Below are positions 9,201 to 16,316 of a stretch of 64,000 bases of DNA, piece after piece. The translations under genes were made by a program, and so were the position numbers. The notes under the pieces are model-generated. The model saw only the letters and a program-made list of their open reading frames with translations, made no database searches and was not told where the DNA came from. The DNA is from Neptuniibacter marinus (GTDB lineage Bacteria; Pseudomonadota; Gammaproteobacteria; Pseudomonadales; Balneatricaceae): positions 62,001 through 126,000 of the forward strand of contig NZ_LUTR01000003.1 of the NCBI RefSeq assembly GCF_001597725.1, in the 5' to 3' direction. Positions within the stretch are counted from its first letter, which is position 1; every line of letters begins with the position of its first letter.

Positions 9201-9855
9201 TGTTTACGGTATGGAAGGGCCGGGTGGTTATCAGTTTATTGGTCGTACCTTACAGATGTGGAACCGCTACCGTAAAACTGAGGCGTTTACGCAGCCTTGG
9301 TTACTGCGCTTTTTTGATCAGATCCGTTTCTATGAGGTGAGTGCAGAGGAGCTGAAGGAGATTCGTCGTGATCACCCTCGGGGTAAATACCCTGTCAAAA
9401 TAGAGGAAACTGAGTTTTCTCTTGCTGAGTATCAAGCCTTACTTGATCAGCATCAGGATGAAATTCTGCAGTGTAAAGAGCGTCAACAAACTGCGTTTGA
9501 GGAGGAACGTCAACGCTGGGTTGAGAGCGGCCAAGCTAACTTTGAAGCAGATATGATGGTTGAGTCTCAAGGGCTTGATGAGCTGCTTAGCGAACATGAA
9601 ACCGCAGTGGAAAGCCAAGTGGCAGGAAATATCTGGCAGGTCTTGGTAGAACCAGGTCAAAAGGTCAAAGCGGGTGAAGTCGTCATGATCTTAGAAGCAA
9701 TGAAGATGGAATTAGAAGTGGTTGCATCTGAATCGGGCGTTATTAGTAGTATCAGCCAAGAAACGGGGGCTCAAGTTCACTCGGGCCAGCGACTTATGGT
9801 TATTAATACTCAAGTAGAAACATCAGCAACATCACAAGACACAGGTGCCGTATGA
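6223..9855 (+). CDS. Biotin-dependent guanidine carboxylase (urea carboxylase family)
   Basis: A 1210-residue multifunctional carboxylase. Residues ~1-450 are a biotin carboxylase/ATP-grasp domain (KSTAGGGGIGMQ, EVNTRLQVEHGVTEEV). Residues ~460-770 are the KipA/AHS2-like and ~785-1000 the KipI/AHS1-like halves of the carboxyltransferase. The C-terminus is a biotin carrier domain with the biotinylated lysine in LEAMKMELE (K1161). The allophanate hydrolase domain of fungal urea amidolyase is absent and encoded by the next gene. Family members carboxylate urea or guanidine; two guanidine riboswitches and the adjacent UAAP genes argue for guanidine. The stop overlaps the next start by 4 bases. 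Confidence 0.92.
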   Translation: MFSKVLIANRGAIACRIIRTLRKMGVTSVAIYSEADADSLHVLQADEAYSLGEGAATQTYLDQDKIIAIAKQSGAEAVHPGYGFLSENPNFVARCESEEITFLGPTPEQMNDFGLKHSARELAEQAKVPLLPGTGLLDSLEQSLEEAERVGYPVMLKSTAGGGGIGMQRCDTAQELTDAYDSVRRLSENNFSNSGLFIEKFIQHARHIEVQIFGDGAGNVVALGERDCSAQRRNQKVIEETPAPNLSDETRTALQNTAVRLAEQVNYRNAGTVEFVLDQTTERFYFLEVNTRLQVEHGVTEEVFGVDLVEWMVKQGANELDLVKEGAGLSPKGHAIQVRLYAEDANKEFQPCAGLLSHVEWPEIDGLRVEHWIEAGVEVSPFFDPMLAKVIFHAPTRQQALTGLMQALSESTIYGIEHNLGYLHQLLGSEVVQSGQVLTRSLNDFNYQPYTFDVLNAGTQTTIQDYPGREGYWDIGVPPSGPMDSVSFRLANQLLNNPVDAAGLEIIISGPTLRFNQATQVVITGAELAATLEDQAVPMGTVLAIKAGQTLALGATKGDGARAYLAVAGGIKCPDYLGSKSTFTLGQFGGHAGRALRSGDVLQLDSRFQISAEAGAQVKSAPKLTNDWQIRVIYGPHGAPDFFTDKDISEFFAADWQVHFNSSRTGVRLIGPKPEWARTDGGEAGLHPSNIHDNAYAVGTIDFTGDMPVILGPDGPSLGGFVCPATIIKADLWKMGQLKAGDTVRFLPVSIADAADAEREQLQQVSSVSIQESELPQAVIDSPIVKVLPKETYGENVVYRPSGEDFLLVEYGPQRLDIKLRFRVHALMLKLQALNITGIKELTPGIRSLQVHYDNLQLPIAKLIELLEHAEADLGDIDKLTVPARIVSLPLSWDDEATRLAIKKYDEVVRKDAPWCPDNIEFIRRINGLDSVEDVKKIVFDASYLVMGLGDVYLGAPVATPMDPRHRLVTTKYNPARTWTPENAVGIGGAYMCVYGMEGPGGYQFIGRTLQMWNRYRKTEAFTQPWLLRFFDQIRFYEVSAEELKEIRRDHPRGKYPVKIEETEFSLAEYQALLDQHQDEILQCKERQQTAFEEERQRWVESGQANFEADMMVESQGLDELLSEHETAVESQVAGNIWQVLVEPGQKVKAGEVVMILEAMKMELEVVASESGVISSISQETGAQVHSGQRLMVINTQVETSATSQDTGAV

Positions 9856-11660
9856 ATATGCCAATAACAGTAATAGAACTATTAGCCGCTTATGAATCAG
9901 GGCAGTTATCACCGGCCGAGTATCTAACACAAAAATTGACTGAGACGAGAGCAGATACACGTAACTGCTGGATAGAATCTATCTCGGATGAGCAGTTAAA
10001 TGGATTTCTGAATAACCTAAAAGGTAAAACGATTAAAGAGCTACCTCTTTACGGAATACCTTTTGCGATCAAAGATAATATTGATCTTGCTGGGCTACCA
10101 ACCACTGCGGGGTGTAAAGCTTATACTTATGAGCCTGACTCCTCTGCTTATGTGGTTCAGGCTCTTATCAATGCGGGGGCTGTGCCTTTAGGTAAAACTA
10201 ATTTAGATCAGTTTGCAACGGGACTTGTCGGTACGCGTAGCCCGTGGGGCGCGGTGAAAAATAGTTTTAATGATGAGTATATCTCCGGCGGTTCAAGTTC
10301 TGGTAGTGCTGTCACGGTGGCGACGGGTCAGGTCTGTTTCTCTTTAGGTACAGATACTGCGGGTTCTGGACGGGTTCCCGCCGCGTTTAATAATATTTTG
10401 GGGATGAAGGCAACTAAAGGCATGGTCAGCTGCACAGGCTTAGTACCGGCCTGTAAAACCCTAGATTGTATTACTATTTTTGCCCACACAACGGATGATC
10501 TTAATCTACTGTTGGATATCGCCGGCGAATATGATGAGACAGATTGCTATGCAAGGCCTAATGTAGCTTCTAACGATGCCTCAGCTTACCAACCTGAAAA
10601 CGCGCTTAAAGGTCGTAAGATTGGTGTGCCAGCGCCTGAGCAGTTAGCATTTTTTGGTAATAAGAGTGCCGAAGCGCTGTTTAACGCATCGCTGGATAAA
10701 CTGCGAGAGCAAGGTGTTGAACTGACCGAGATCGATTTTGATCCTTTTGCCCAAGCAGCATTGCTGCTCTATGAAGGCCCTTGGGTTGCTGAACGCTATG
10801 CTGCGATTGAGTCTTTCTTCGAGGAAGATTCCAGCCGTTGCCTGCCTGTAATAGAAACCATTATTGGCGGTGCTGCAGGGAAAACTGCGGTAGATGCGTT
10901 TAAGGCGATCTATCAATTACAGGCTTATAAAGTGCAGTGTGATGCGATCTTATCTACTGTCGATGCAGTGGTGATCCCTACCGCGGGTACTATCTATACC
11001 ATTGATGAAGTTAATGCAGATCCCATTAAGCTAAATTCAAATGTGGGTTACTACACTAACTTTATGAACCTGCTGGATTACACCGCTATTGCGTTACCTG
11101 CAGGTATACAAACATCTGGGTTGCCGTTTGGTATTACGCTTTTTGGTCCGGCATGGTCAGATAGAAAACTATTAAGTTTTGGTGGATCTTGGCAGCAAAG
11201 TTTAGGCTTACCTTTAGGTGCGACAAATACACCTCTCCCTAAGCTTTTACCTGCGGCGACAATACAAGAGGGCTGGGTAGAACTAGCTGTTTGTGGCGCA
11301 CACCTTGAAGGCTTACCGCTGAATTTCCAACTGCAGGAGAGGGGAGCACGCCTAGTTCAAACAACGCAAACATCTGCTAATTATAAGTTATACGCACTGG
11401 CGGGAGGTCCTCCCTTTCGTCCCGGTTTGATTCGGTCTGAAGGTGAAGGAAGCGCAATTGATGTGGAAGTGTGGACTTTCCCCCAAACAGAATTAGGTAG
11501 CTTTCTACAAGGGATTCCGCAACCGCTAGGTTTAGGCAAAGTGGAATTAGCGGATGGCCGTTGGGTGACGAGCTTTATCTGTGAAGGTTATGCGATCGAA
11601 ACGGCTGAAGATATAACTCATCATGGTGGCTGGCGTAACTATATGCAGGCGAAATCCTAG
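9852..11660 (+). CDS. atzF: Allophanate hydrolase
   Basis: A 602-residue amidase-signature enzyme. The Ser-cisSer-Lys triad is visible: K74 in FAIKDNID, the serine cluster GGSSSGSAV (~146-154) and nucleophile S172 in GTDTAGSGR. Residues after ~465 form the extra C-terminal domain typical of allophanate hydrolases (ALAGGPPFRPGLIR). It hydrolyses allophanate to ammonia and CO2, the last step of guanidine breakdown. Its ATG overlaps the carboxylase stop (ATGA), so the two are translationally coupled. It ends the operon; I see no strong terminator in the 69 bases before the convergent LysR gene. Confidence 0.92.
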   Translation: MNMPITVIELLAAYESGQLSPAEYLTQKLTETRADTRNCWIESISDEQLNGFLNNLKGKTIKELPLYGIPFAIKDNIDLAGLPTTAGCKAYTYEPDSSAYVVQALINAGAVPLGKTNLDQFATGLVGTRSPWGAVKNSFNDEYISGGSSSGSAVTVATGQVCFSLGTDTAGSGRVPAAFNNILGMKATKGMVSCTGLVPACKTLDCITIFAHTTDDLNLLLDIAGEYDETDCYARPNVASNDASAYQPENALKGRKIGVPAPEQLAFFGNKSAEALFNASLDKLREQGVELTEIDFDPFAQAALLLYEGPWVAERYAAIESFFEEDSSRCLPVIETIIGGAAGKTAVDAFKAIYQLQAYKVQCDAILSTVDAVVIPTAGTIYTIDEVNADPIKLNSNVGYYTNFMNLLDYTAIALPAGIQTSGLPFGITLFGPAWSDRKLLSFGGSWQQSLGLPLGATNTPLPKLLPAATIQEGWVELAVCGAHLEGLPLNFQLQERGARLVQTTQTSANYKLYALAGGPPFRPGLIRSEGEGSAIDVEVWTFPQTELGSFLQGIPQPLGLGKVELADGRWVTSFICEGYAIETAEDITHHGGWRNYMQAKS

Positions 11661-11729
11661 GACAGACAAGGGTTAGGCGAATAGGGAAGCCCTGTAAGGA
11701 TTATTGTCACTTTAGGGCTACTTCGATTG

Positions 11730-12602
11730 TTAATGCCATTGGTTGCTGAGTAAGTTTTTAATTAATTGGTAACGTCGGGGAAGCACGCGGTGCTTCTTCG
11801 TAATAAGGTAAATGGTCTCTTTTATCGGCGTATCGATAGCAGCACTTTGTATGCGATCAGGATAGGGACAGGCATTCAGCGAGGATTTTGGAATGACAGT
11901 AAAACCTAAGCCCATGGAAACCGGCAATAATATTTGGCTTAATTGATTGATATAGCCGGAGTGGGGAATCTGATCCATAGCTGTAAACCTATCAGGAAAA
12001 TTCTTTTCGAGCAGTTGGCTCGCATAGTGATGGCCATCAGGATGGTTAATAAAACCGAGTGCTAATAATCCTTGCCAGTCAGATTCTGCTTGAGCCGGTA
12101 GAACTAAGCAAAGGGCATCCTCGCCTAGTTGTTCTTGTATAAATAAAGGGTCATTGACCTGTTGGGTGATAATTCCTATATCCGATAGATTGGTTTTAAC
12201 CCGTTCGATAATAGTGCTATTGGGTGCAGCTTCAATATGGATACTTAGCTTAGGGAATACCTGTTGGAGATCGAGTAGCTTAGGATAGAGTTTCATCGCA
12301 ATGGAGCCCGAGCAGGCTAAAGAGCAACAGCCACTATTGATATCATCATCGGCAACAATAGCCAGTAATTCAGATTCAGATTGAGCTTGTTGCAATCCGT
12401 ATTTATAGAGGTGTTCACCAGCGACGGTTAATTCGAACTTTTTCCCATAACGGCTAAGCAGTGGCTTACCGATTTGCGCTTCTAGCTTTTTGATATGTTG
12501 GCTTACACCCGGTTGGGTCATGTTTAAGCGTTCGGCAGTTTGAGTGAAGTGATTGGTCTCCACTAAACTCATAAATGTACGCAGATATAAGGTATTTATC
12601 AT
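11730..12602 (-). CDS. LysR family transcriptional regulator
   Basis: A 290-residue LysR protein. The N-terminal winged helix-turn-helix includes FTQTAERLNMTQPGVSQHIK, followed by the periplasmic-binding-like effector domain. It converges on the allophanate hydrolase gene and diverges from the broken VOC gene across about 100 AT-rich bases, which include AATTATCAAAATAATC, a T-N11-A-like candidate site. Position suggests control of the VOC/EamA side more than the riboswitch-driven guanidine operon. The effector is not recognisable. Confidence 0.85.
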   Translation of the reverse strand: MINTLYLRTFMSLVETNHFTQTAERLNMTQPGVSQHIKKLEAQIGKPLLSRYGKKFELTVAGEHLYKYGLQQAQSESELLAIVADDDINSGCCSLACSGSIAMKLYPKLLDLQQVFPKLSIHIEAAPNSTIIERVKTNLSDIGIITQQVNDPLFIQEQLGEDALCLVLPAQAESDWQGLLALGFINHPDGHHYASQLLEKNFPDRFTAMDQIPHSGYINQLSQILLPVSMGLGFTVIPKSSLNACPYPDRIQSAAIDTPIKETIYLITKKHRVLPRRYQLIKNLLSNQWH

Positions 12603-12701
12603 AACTTTAAATTATCAAAATAATCGCTAATTATAATTTAATATTAACATAGAAGCTTTGTAAACTGATCCCAATTACTAACAACTTTGGAGTTGTCCCT
12701 G

Positions 12702-13246
12702 ATGACGGATACCCGCTTGCAAACTAACAATTCACTACCAACAGAGATGAAAACTTATCCACGGGCGTTTTCCCATATTGGTATCTCAGTGCCTGACCTT
12801 GAGGCTGCAGTAAATTTTTACACTGAAGTACTCGGTTGGTATCTGATAATGGAACCCACCGATGTAGTTGAAGATGACAGCCCTATTGGAGAGATGTGTA
12901 TAGATGTGTTTGGTGCTAATTGGGGACATTTCGAATTGCTCATATGTCCACCGGTGATCGAATAGGGGTTGAGCTATTTCAATTTAAGAACCAAGAAAAT
13001 CCAGTAAATAACTTTGAATATTGGAAAACAGGTGTCTTTCATTTTTGCGTACAAGACCCCGATGTGGAAGGGCTTGCAGAGAAGATTGTTGCGGCCGGTG
13101 GTAAAAAACGTATGGCGAAACCCCGTTATTACTATCCGGGCGAAAAGCCTTACCGCATGATCTATATGGAAGATCCGTTTGGTAATATTTTAGAAATCTA
13201 TAGCCACAGCTATGAGCTGCACTATGCCTCAGGTGCCTATAACTAA
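12702..13246 (+). pseudogene. VOC (glyoxalase-fold) protein interrupted by a -1 base frameshift
   Basis: Frame one gives an N-terminal VOC half (FSHIGISVPDLEAAVNFY to FGANWGHF) and then runs out at 12965. A second frame entered near 12932 continues the same domain (RIAHMSTGDRIGVELFQF to MEDPFGNILEIYSHS). One extra base in TTCGA near 12932 would join them into one protein of about 181 residues. The best start is ATG 12702 with GGAG nine bases upstream; an upstream TTG (12687) is less likely. No canonical slippery heptamer is present, so this is a real lesion or a sequencing error. Such proteins are metal-dependent lactoylglutathione-lyase relatives; substrate unknown. Confidence 0.8.
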
Positions 13247-13265
13247 ACGGACAGAATCATACTTA

Positions 13266-13293
13266 AACGGCCATCATTGATGGCCGTTTTTTT
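13266..13293 (+). terminator. Intrinsic terminator after the VOC gene
   Basis: The inverted repeat ACGGCCATCA/TGATGGCCGT is followed immediately by a run of seven T. It ends transcription from the VOC gene about 20 bases after its stop. Confidence 0.9.
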
Positions 13294-13343
13294 GTTAGTG
13301 ATAGATATATTAATCGCGGCTCAAACGCCCCAAAAAAGTAATA

Positions 13344-13577
13344 CTAAACCTGCACTGACAACCTAGCCAGCGCGGTGATCACGGCAGCGATCGCCAACGA
13401 TGAACCCCATTGTGCATGTTGGATCAGTTGCCAAAGGACATAAGGGCCGAGCAATACACAGTGTGAAAGTAATCCCCACCAAAGGTAGTTTGCTTTAAGG
13501 CTCACATGACGAGCCAACAGATTCCAAGTCACGTGCATAATCACTGACAACCCGATTAACACATAAGGGTTATCCAT
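13344..13577 (-). pseudogene. N-terminal stump of an EamA/DMT-family transporter
   Basis: About 77 residues with the look of the first helices of a drug/metabolite transporter: PYVLIGLSVIMHVTWNLLAR and ANYLWWGLLSHCVLLGPYVL. EamA proteins normally have about 280-300 residues and ten helices, so the rest is missing. The frame ends at 13344 just before the VOC terminator. GGGA precedes ATG 13577. Deletion between this gene and the VOC gene probably removed the 3' end. It lies at the edge of the repeat-rich region. Confidence 0.6.
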
Positions 13578-13702
13578 TATTCCCAAAACTTATCCCTTCG
13601 ATATAATATTTTTTATTTTTGACAGTATCATCCACTGAGTATTTTCAACTATAGGCGACAGTGACAGAATTATCTTCTTCCCTCACTCCGCATACCACAT
13701 AT

Positions 13703-13837
13703 CCTTCCCACTCTCCGCATGCAACATATCCTTCCCACTCTCCGCATGCAACATATCCTTCCCACTCTCCGCATGCCACATCTCATTCCCACGCTCCGCA
13801 TGCCACATCTCGTTCCCACGCTCTGCGTGGTAATGCG
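13703..13837. repeat. 27-bp tandem repeat, five copies
   Basis: Units start at 13703, 13730, 13757, 13784 and 13811, exactly 27 bases apart, with core TTCCCACTCTCCGCATGC drifting to TTCCCACGCTCTGCGTGG in the last copy. A degenerate copy precedes the first. The last copy is a REP half-palindrome and leads into the longer repeat array. There are no unique spacers, so this is not CRISPR. Open frames across it are periodic artefacts. Confidence 0.9.
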
Positions 13838-14354
13838 GCTGTATAGCACTCATCGATGCCCCGCGCAGGAGTACGATGCCGAGTGGAAATATCAGCCCCC
13901 ACGCAGGAGCATGGGGGCTAGCGTGGTGTTCTCCTCGGCGTACACTACTCGTTTCCACTCACATCTCGTTCCCACGCTCTGCATATTACTTCTCGTTCCC
14001 ACGCTCTGCGTGGTAATGCGGCTGTGTAGCACATCATCGATGTACCCGCGCAGGAGTACGATGCCGAGTGGAAATATCAGCCCCACGCAGGAGCATGGGG
14101 GCTAGCGTGGTGTGCTCCTCGGCGTACACTACTCGTTTCCACTCACATCTCGTTCCCACGCTCTGCATATTACTTCTCGTTCCCACGCTCTGCGTGGTAA
14201 TGCGGCTGTGTAGCACATCATCGATGTACCCGCGCAGGAGTACGATGCCGAGTGGAAATATCAGCCCCACGCAGGAGCATGGGGGCTAGCGTGGTGTGCT
14301 CCTCGGCGTACACTACTCGTTTCCACGCACATCTCGTTCCCACGCTCTGCGTGG
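13831..14354. repeat. ~184-bp tandem repeat array of REP-like units, three copies
   Basis: The landmark TAATGCGGCTGT recurs at 13831, 14014 and 14198, and TAATGC again at 14355, giving units of 183, 184 and 157 bases. Copies two and three are nearly identical. Each unit carries TTCCCACGCTCTGCGTGG, a half or full REP palindrome, and GCCCCACGCAGGAGCATGGGGGC, so the array resembles an amplified BIME. The third copy lacks the internal TCTGCATATTACTT segment. It sits directly before the RAYT gene, which fits amplification by that enzyme. Confidence 0.88.
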
Positions 14355-14469
14355 TAATGCAGTCGGAGATTCGTTAATGTGCAGATGTGGCTAGATGTAC
14401 CCAAGCAGGAGCATGGGTACAAGAATAAGCTCCCACGCATTGCGTGGTAATTAACAAGGAGGTTAATTA

Positions 14470-15000
14470 ATGGGTCGAAGTCGTTATGTCTTTACTGCAC
14501 CAGAACAACCACACTTTCTAACGCTAACTGTGTTGCACTGGTTACCAATTTTTACGCGTCCTGATGCGGTTGATATCGTTTTTAATTCATTACGCTACTT
14601 AATGGGTGAAGACTTTAAGGTTTACGCCTATGTGATTTTAGAAAACCACCTACATCTTGTAGCGCAAAGCGACCAGCTAGATAAGGATATCGCACGTCTT
14701 AAATCATTTACGGCAAGGCAGTTGATTGCTTATCTACAAACCAAAAAAGCAAAAACTATCTTGGATCAACTAGCGTTTTATAAAAAAGCGCATAAACGTG
14801 ATCGTACTTATCAATTGTGGCAAGAGGGTGTGCATCCTGAACTGATACAGAGTGAGGAGATGATGCGCCAGAAGATTGAGTATATTCATCATAATCCAGT
14901 TAAACGGGGTTATGTTGATGAAGCCGTACATTGGCGCTATTCCAGTGCAAGAGATTATGCCGGAATGGTGGGGTTGTTGGATGTTTATAAAGCGTGGTGA
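14470..15000 (+). CDS. REP-associated tyrosine transposase (RAYT)
   Basis: A 176-residue Y1/HUH nuclease-like protein. The HUH pair is H60/H62 in ENHLHLVA, and the conserved C-terminal block is YIHHNPVKRGYV followed by WRYSSARDY. Length and motifs match RAYTs (TnpA-REP), single-copy domesticated relatives of IS200/IS605 transposases that act on REP palindromes. I cannot place the catalytic tyrosine with certainty. A strong AAGGAGG site precedes the ATG. REP palindromes lie directly on both sides, with the tandem arrays upstream. Confidence 0.9.
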   Translation: MGRSRYVFTAPEQPHFLTLTVLHWLPIFTRPDAVDIVFNSLRYLMGEDFKVYAYVILENHLHLVAQSDQLDKDIARLKSFTARQLIAYLQTKKAKTILDQLAFYKKAHKRDRTYQLWQEGVHPELIQSEEMMRQKIEYIHHNPVKRGYVDEAVHWRYSSARDYAGMVGLLDVYKAW

Positions 15001-15028
15001 GGGAGATGTTTTATACGCAGGCTCTTAA

Positions 15029-15053
15029 CGTTCCCACGCTCTGCGTGGGAACG
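15029..15053. repeat. REP palindrome downstream of the RAYT gene
   Basis: CGTTCCCACGC and GCGTGGGAACG form a perfect 11-bp inverted repeat with a TCT loop, 29 bases after the RAYT stop. It is the complete form of the palindrome scattered through the upstream array. Confidence 0.9.
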
Positions 15054-15115
15054 AGATGTAGATAAACTCCTAGGGATATGTGCCTTGTTTCGTCACCCCG
15101 GTGTTAACGCATATC

Positions 15116-15376
15116 TTAATGTGCAAAGATTCCCTCACCCTTTTGATCAATTAACTTTTTTGCTTTTGTATGCGTCATTTTTACACAGCTCTGCTTGTCA
15201 GCAACGCGATCAATTAGCGTATAGCTACGGTGCTGATCTTTTCTGCTGATAACTGCATTTAATCTATAACGGCCAAATTCTTCTTCTGGAAGTGCTGCAA
15301 TCGTATACCCTTTATAGCGAATAGAGCCTTCAGGTAGAGGGGAAAACAAAGATTTAATTGATCCTAGCAAACTCAT
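15116..15376 (-). CDS. HlyU-like small protein
   Basis: An 86-residue protein with the layout of the HlyU family: a hydrophobic start (MSLLGSIKSLFS), a YKGYTIAALPEEE strand, a middle YRLNAVISRKD and a C-terminal KAKKLIDQKGEGIF. HlyU relatives are described as small transcriptional regulators; this one is slightly short. It is a single gene between two REP palindromes. Function here is uncertain. Confidence 0.65.
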   Translation of the reverse strand: MSLLGSIKSLFSPLPEGSIRYKGYTIAALPEEEFGRYRLNAVISRKDQHRSYTLIDRVADKQSCVKMTHTKAKKLIDQKGEGIFAH

Positions 15377-15513
15377 TAAGGGTGCTCCTAAATTTATTAT
15401 TTTTCACACTATGAGCAATATTAGAGGGAAGTGGAATAACCTCAGTACCAAATGACTATTTTTTGTACAACTGGATATAGACTTAAGTTGCAGTGTTTCT
15501 GTCTCGTATCTCG

Positions 15514-15534
15514 TTACCACGCTCGGCGTGGTAA
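15514..15534. repeat. Degenerate REP palindrome
   Basis: TTACCACGC and GCGTGGTAA form a perfect 9-bp inverted repeat with a TCG loop, a variant of the TTCCCACGC REP. It lies 19 bases left of a sequence block shared with the region at 30.1 kb, which also has a REP beside it. Confidence 0.8.
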
Positions 15535-15552
15535 TTAACAACAATGCTTCCT

Positions 15553-15594
15553 GATAACATATTTACTTGCTCTAAACGAAAAATGGGCCGTCAG
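15553..15594. repeat. Truncated copy of the terminator region at 30135-30176
   Basis: From GATAACATATTTACTTG through AAAAATGGGCC, 37 bases are identical to 30135-30171 and 41 of 42 match overall. At 30 kb this is the left arm of a complete terminator. Here the right arm (GGCCCATTTTT) is missing, so a breakpoint lies near 15594. Confidence 0.88.
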
Positions 15595-15636
15595 TGTAGA
15601 TTTACAATAAAGATTGTGAAAATGAGGGGGTTAAAT

Positions 15637-16011
15637 ATGACCTATCAAACAAATAAAGTTTGTGAAAGCACCTTTGGTAGCAGGGAGGCTACTTATCCTT
15701 ATTACAATAAAGATTGTGATAAGTATACCGTGAAGCTTGATTTCAATGAAGGTGGATCAATTCCTACTATATTTGAATCATTGCTTTGGAGTGGCATTGT
15801 TGAAAAGCAGTCTCAATTCATGGAGGATTACCAAAATGCTGACAGTAACTTTAAAGGAAGGACAATAAACTCTACTTTGGTGACGATATTATTGGCACCT
15901 CCCTCTGAATCAGTTGGGTCCAATCAAGTAAAGTTCTCTGTTGACGCTCCTAGATATTTAAAAATACTCCGATACACACAAGGCCTTGGAAGATTTAGCC
16001 TCCTCACTTAA
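15637..16011 (+). CDS. Hypothetical protein, 124 aa
   Basis: I do not recognise this protein. The open frame extends to 15544, but GAGGGGG before ATG 15637 makes that the likelier start. The upstream part also lies on the duplicated terminator fragment. No signal peptide or membrane helix is visible. The 18-base sequence TTACAATAAAGATTGTGA occurs at 15602-15619 and again inside the gene at 15702-15719, exactly 100 bases apart. The reverse of its core recurs three times at 30.24-30.29 kb. The frame may be a fragment of a rearranged gene. Confidence 0.45.
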   Translation: MTYQTNKVCESTFGSREATYPYYNKDCDKYTVKLDFNEGGSIPTIFESLLWSGIVEKQSQFMEDYQNADSNFKGRTINSTLVTILLAPPSESVGSNQVKFSVDAPRYLKILRYTQGLGRFSLLT

Positions 16012-16053
16012 CGAATAATGCAATTAAGAATAATACTCTTTGAAACACATTGC

Positions 16054-16158
16054 TTCAGCTGTACACCGTACTCTTTTATTACTTCGTTACGTGTAGTAAA
16101 AGCAAAAGAAATGTTAACACAAAGCGACATCATGCTAAGGAAACGAAAAGAGCCATAG
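16054..16158 (+). pseudogene. Remnant of an AraC-type HTH domain
   Basis: The frame reads FSCTPYSFITSLRVVKAKEML and then diverges to a stop at 16156. It aligns base for base with codons of the intact AraC gene at about 29832-29895, with only a few mismatches over some 64 bases. Such DNA identity points to a duplicated and decayed copy, not to chance similarity of HTH domains. The rest of the gene is gone. Confidence 0.75.
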
Positions 16159-16182
16159 GTAAAAACCATATGACTCTTTTTT
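16146..16182. terminator. Probable bidirectional terminator
   Basis: AAAAGAG (16146-16152) pairs with CTCTTTT (16174-16180), with partial CCATAGG/CCATATG pairing inside and a T-run after it. It lies downstream of the convergent hydrolase gene and overlaps the AraC remnant. Confidence 0.55.
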
Positions 16183-16316
16183 ATGCTTTTACAACCAGCA
16201 ACACGATAGCGTAATAACTTGGTTAAACCTCCCATTGCTTTAACTATGAGGTCTTACTAATGTTTTAGAAGGTTCCTGTTACCAGAAGTTAAGTTGGAAT
16301 TGCTTCCTTTAAAAAG

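Noticed and set aside
12924-12935. Programmed -1 frameshifting in the VOC gene
   Set aside because: The -1 frame would continue the protein, but there is no canonical slippery heptamer or clear downstream structure.
13703-13837. CRISPR-like short repeats
   Set aside because: The 27-bp units are contiguous with no unique spacers, and no cas gene is near.
13661-14289. Several open frames on both strands in the repeat region
   Set aside because: They are periodic translations of the 27-bp and 184-bp tandem repeats and have no coding character.
16008-16235. 75-codon minus-strand frame
   Set aside because: It is antisense to the AraC remnant and terminator; the remnant explains the sequence.
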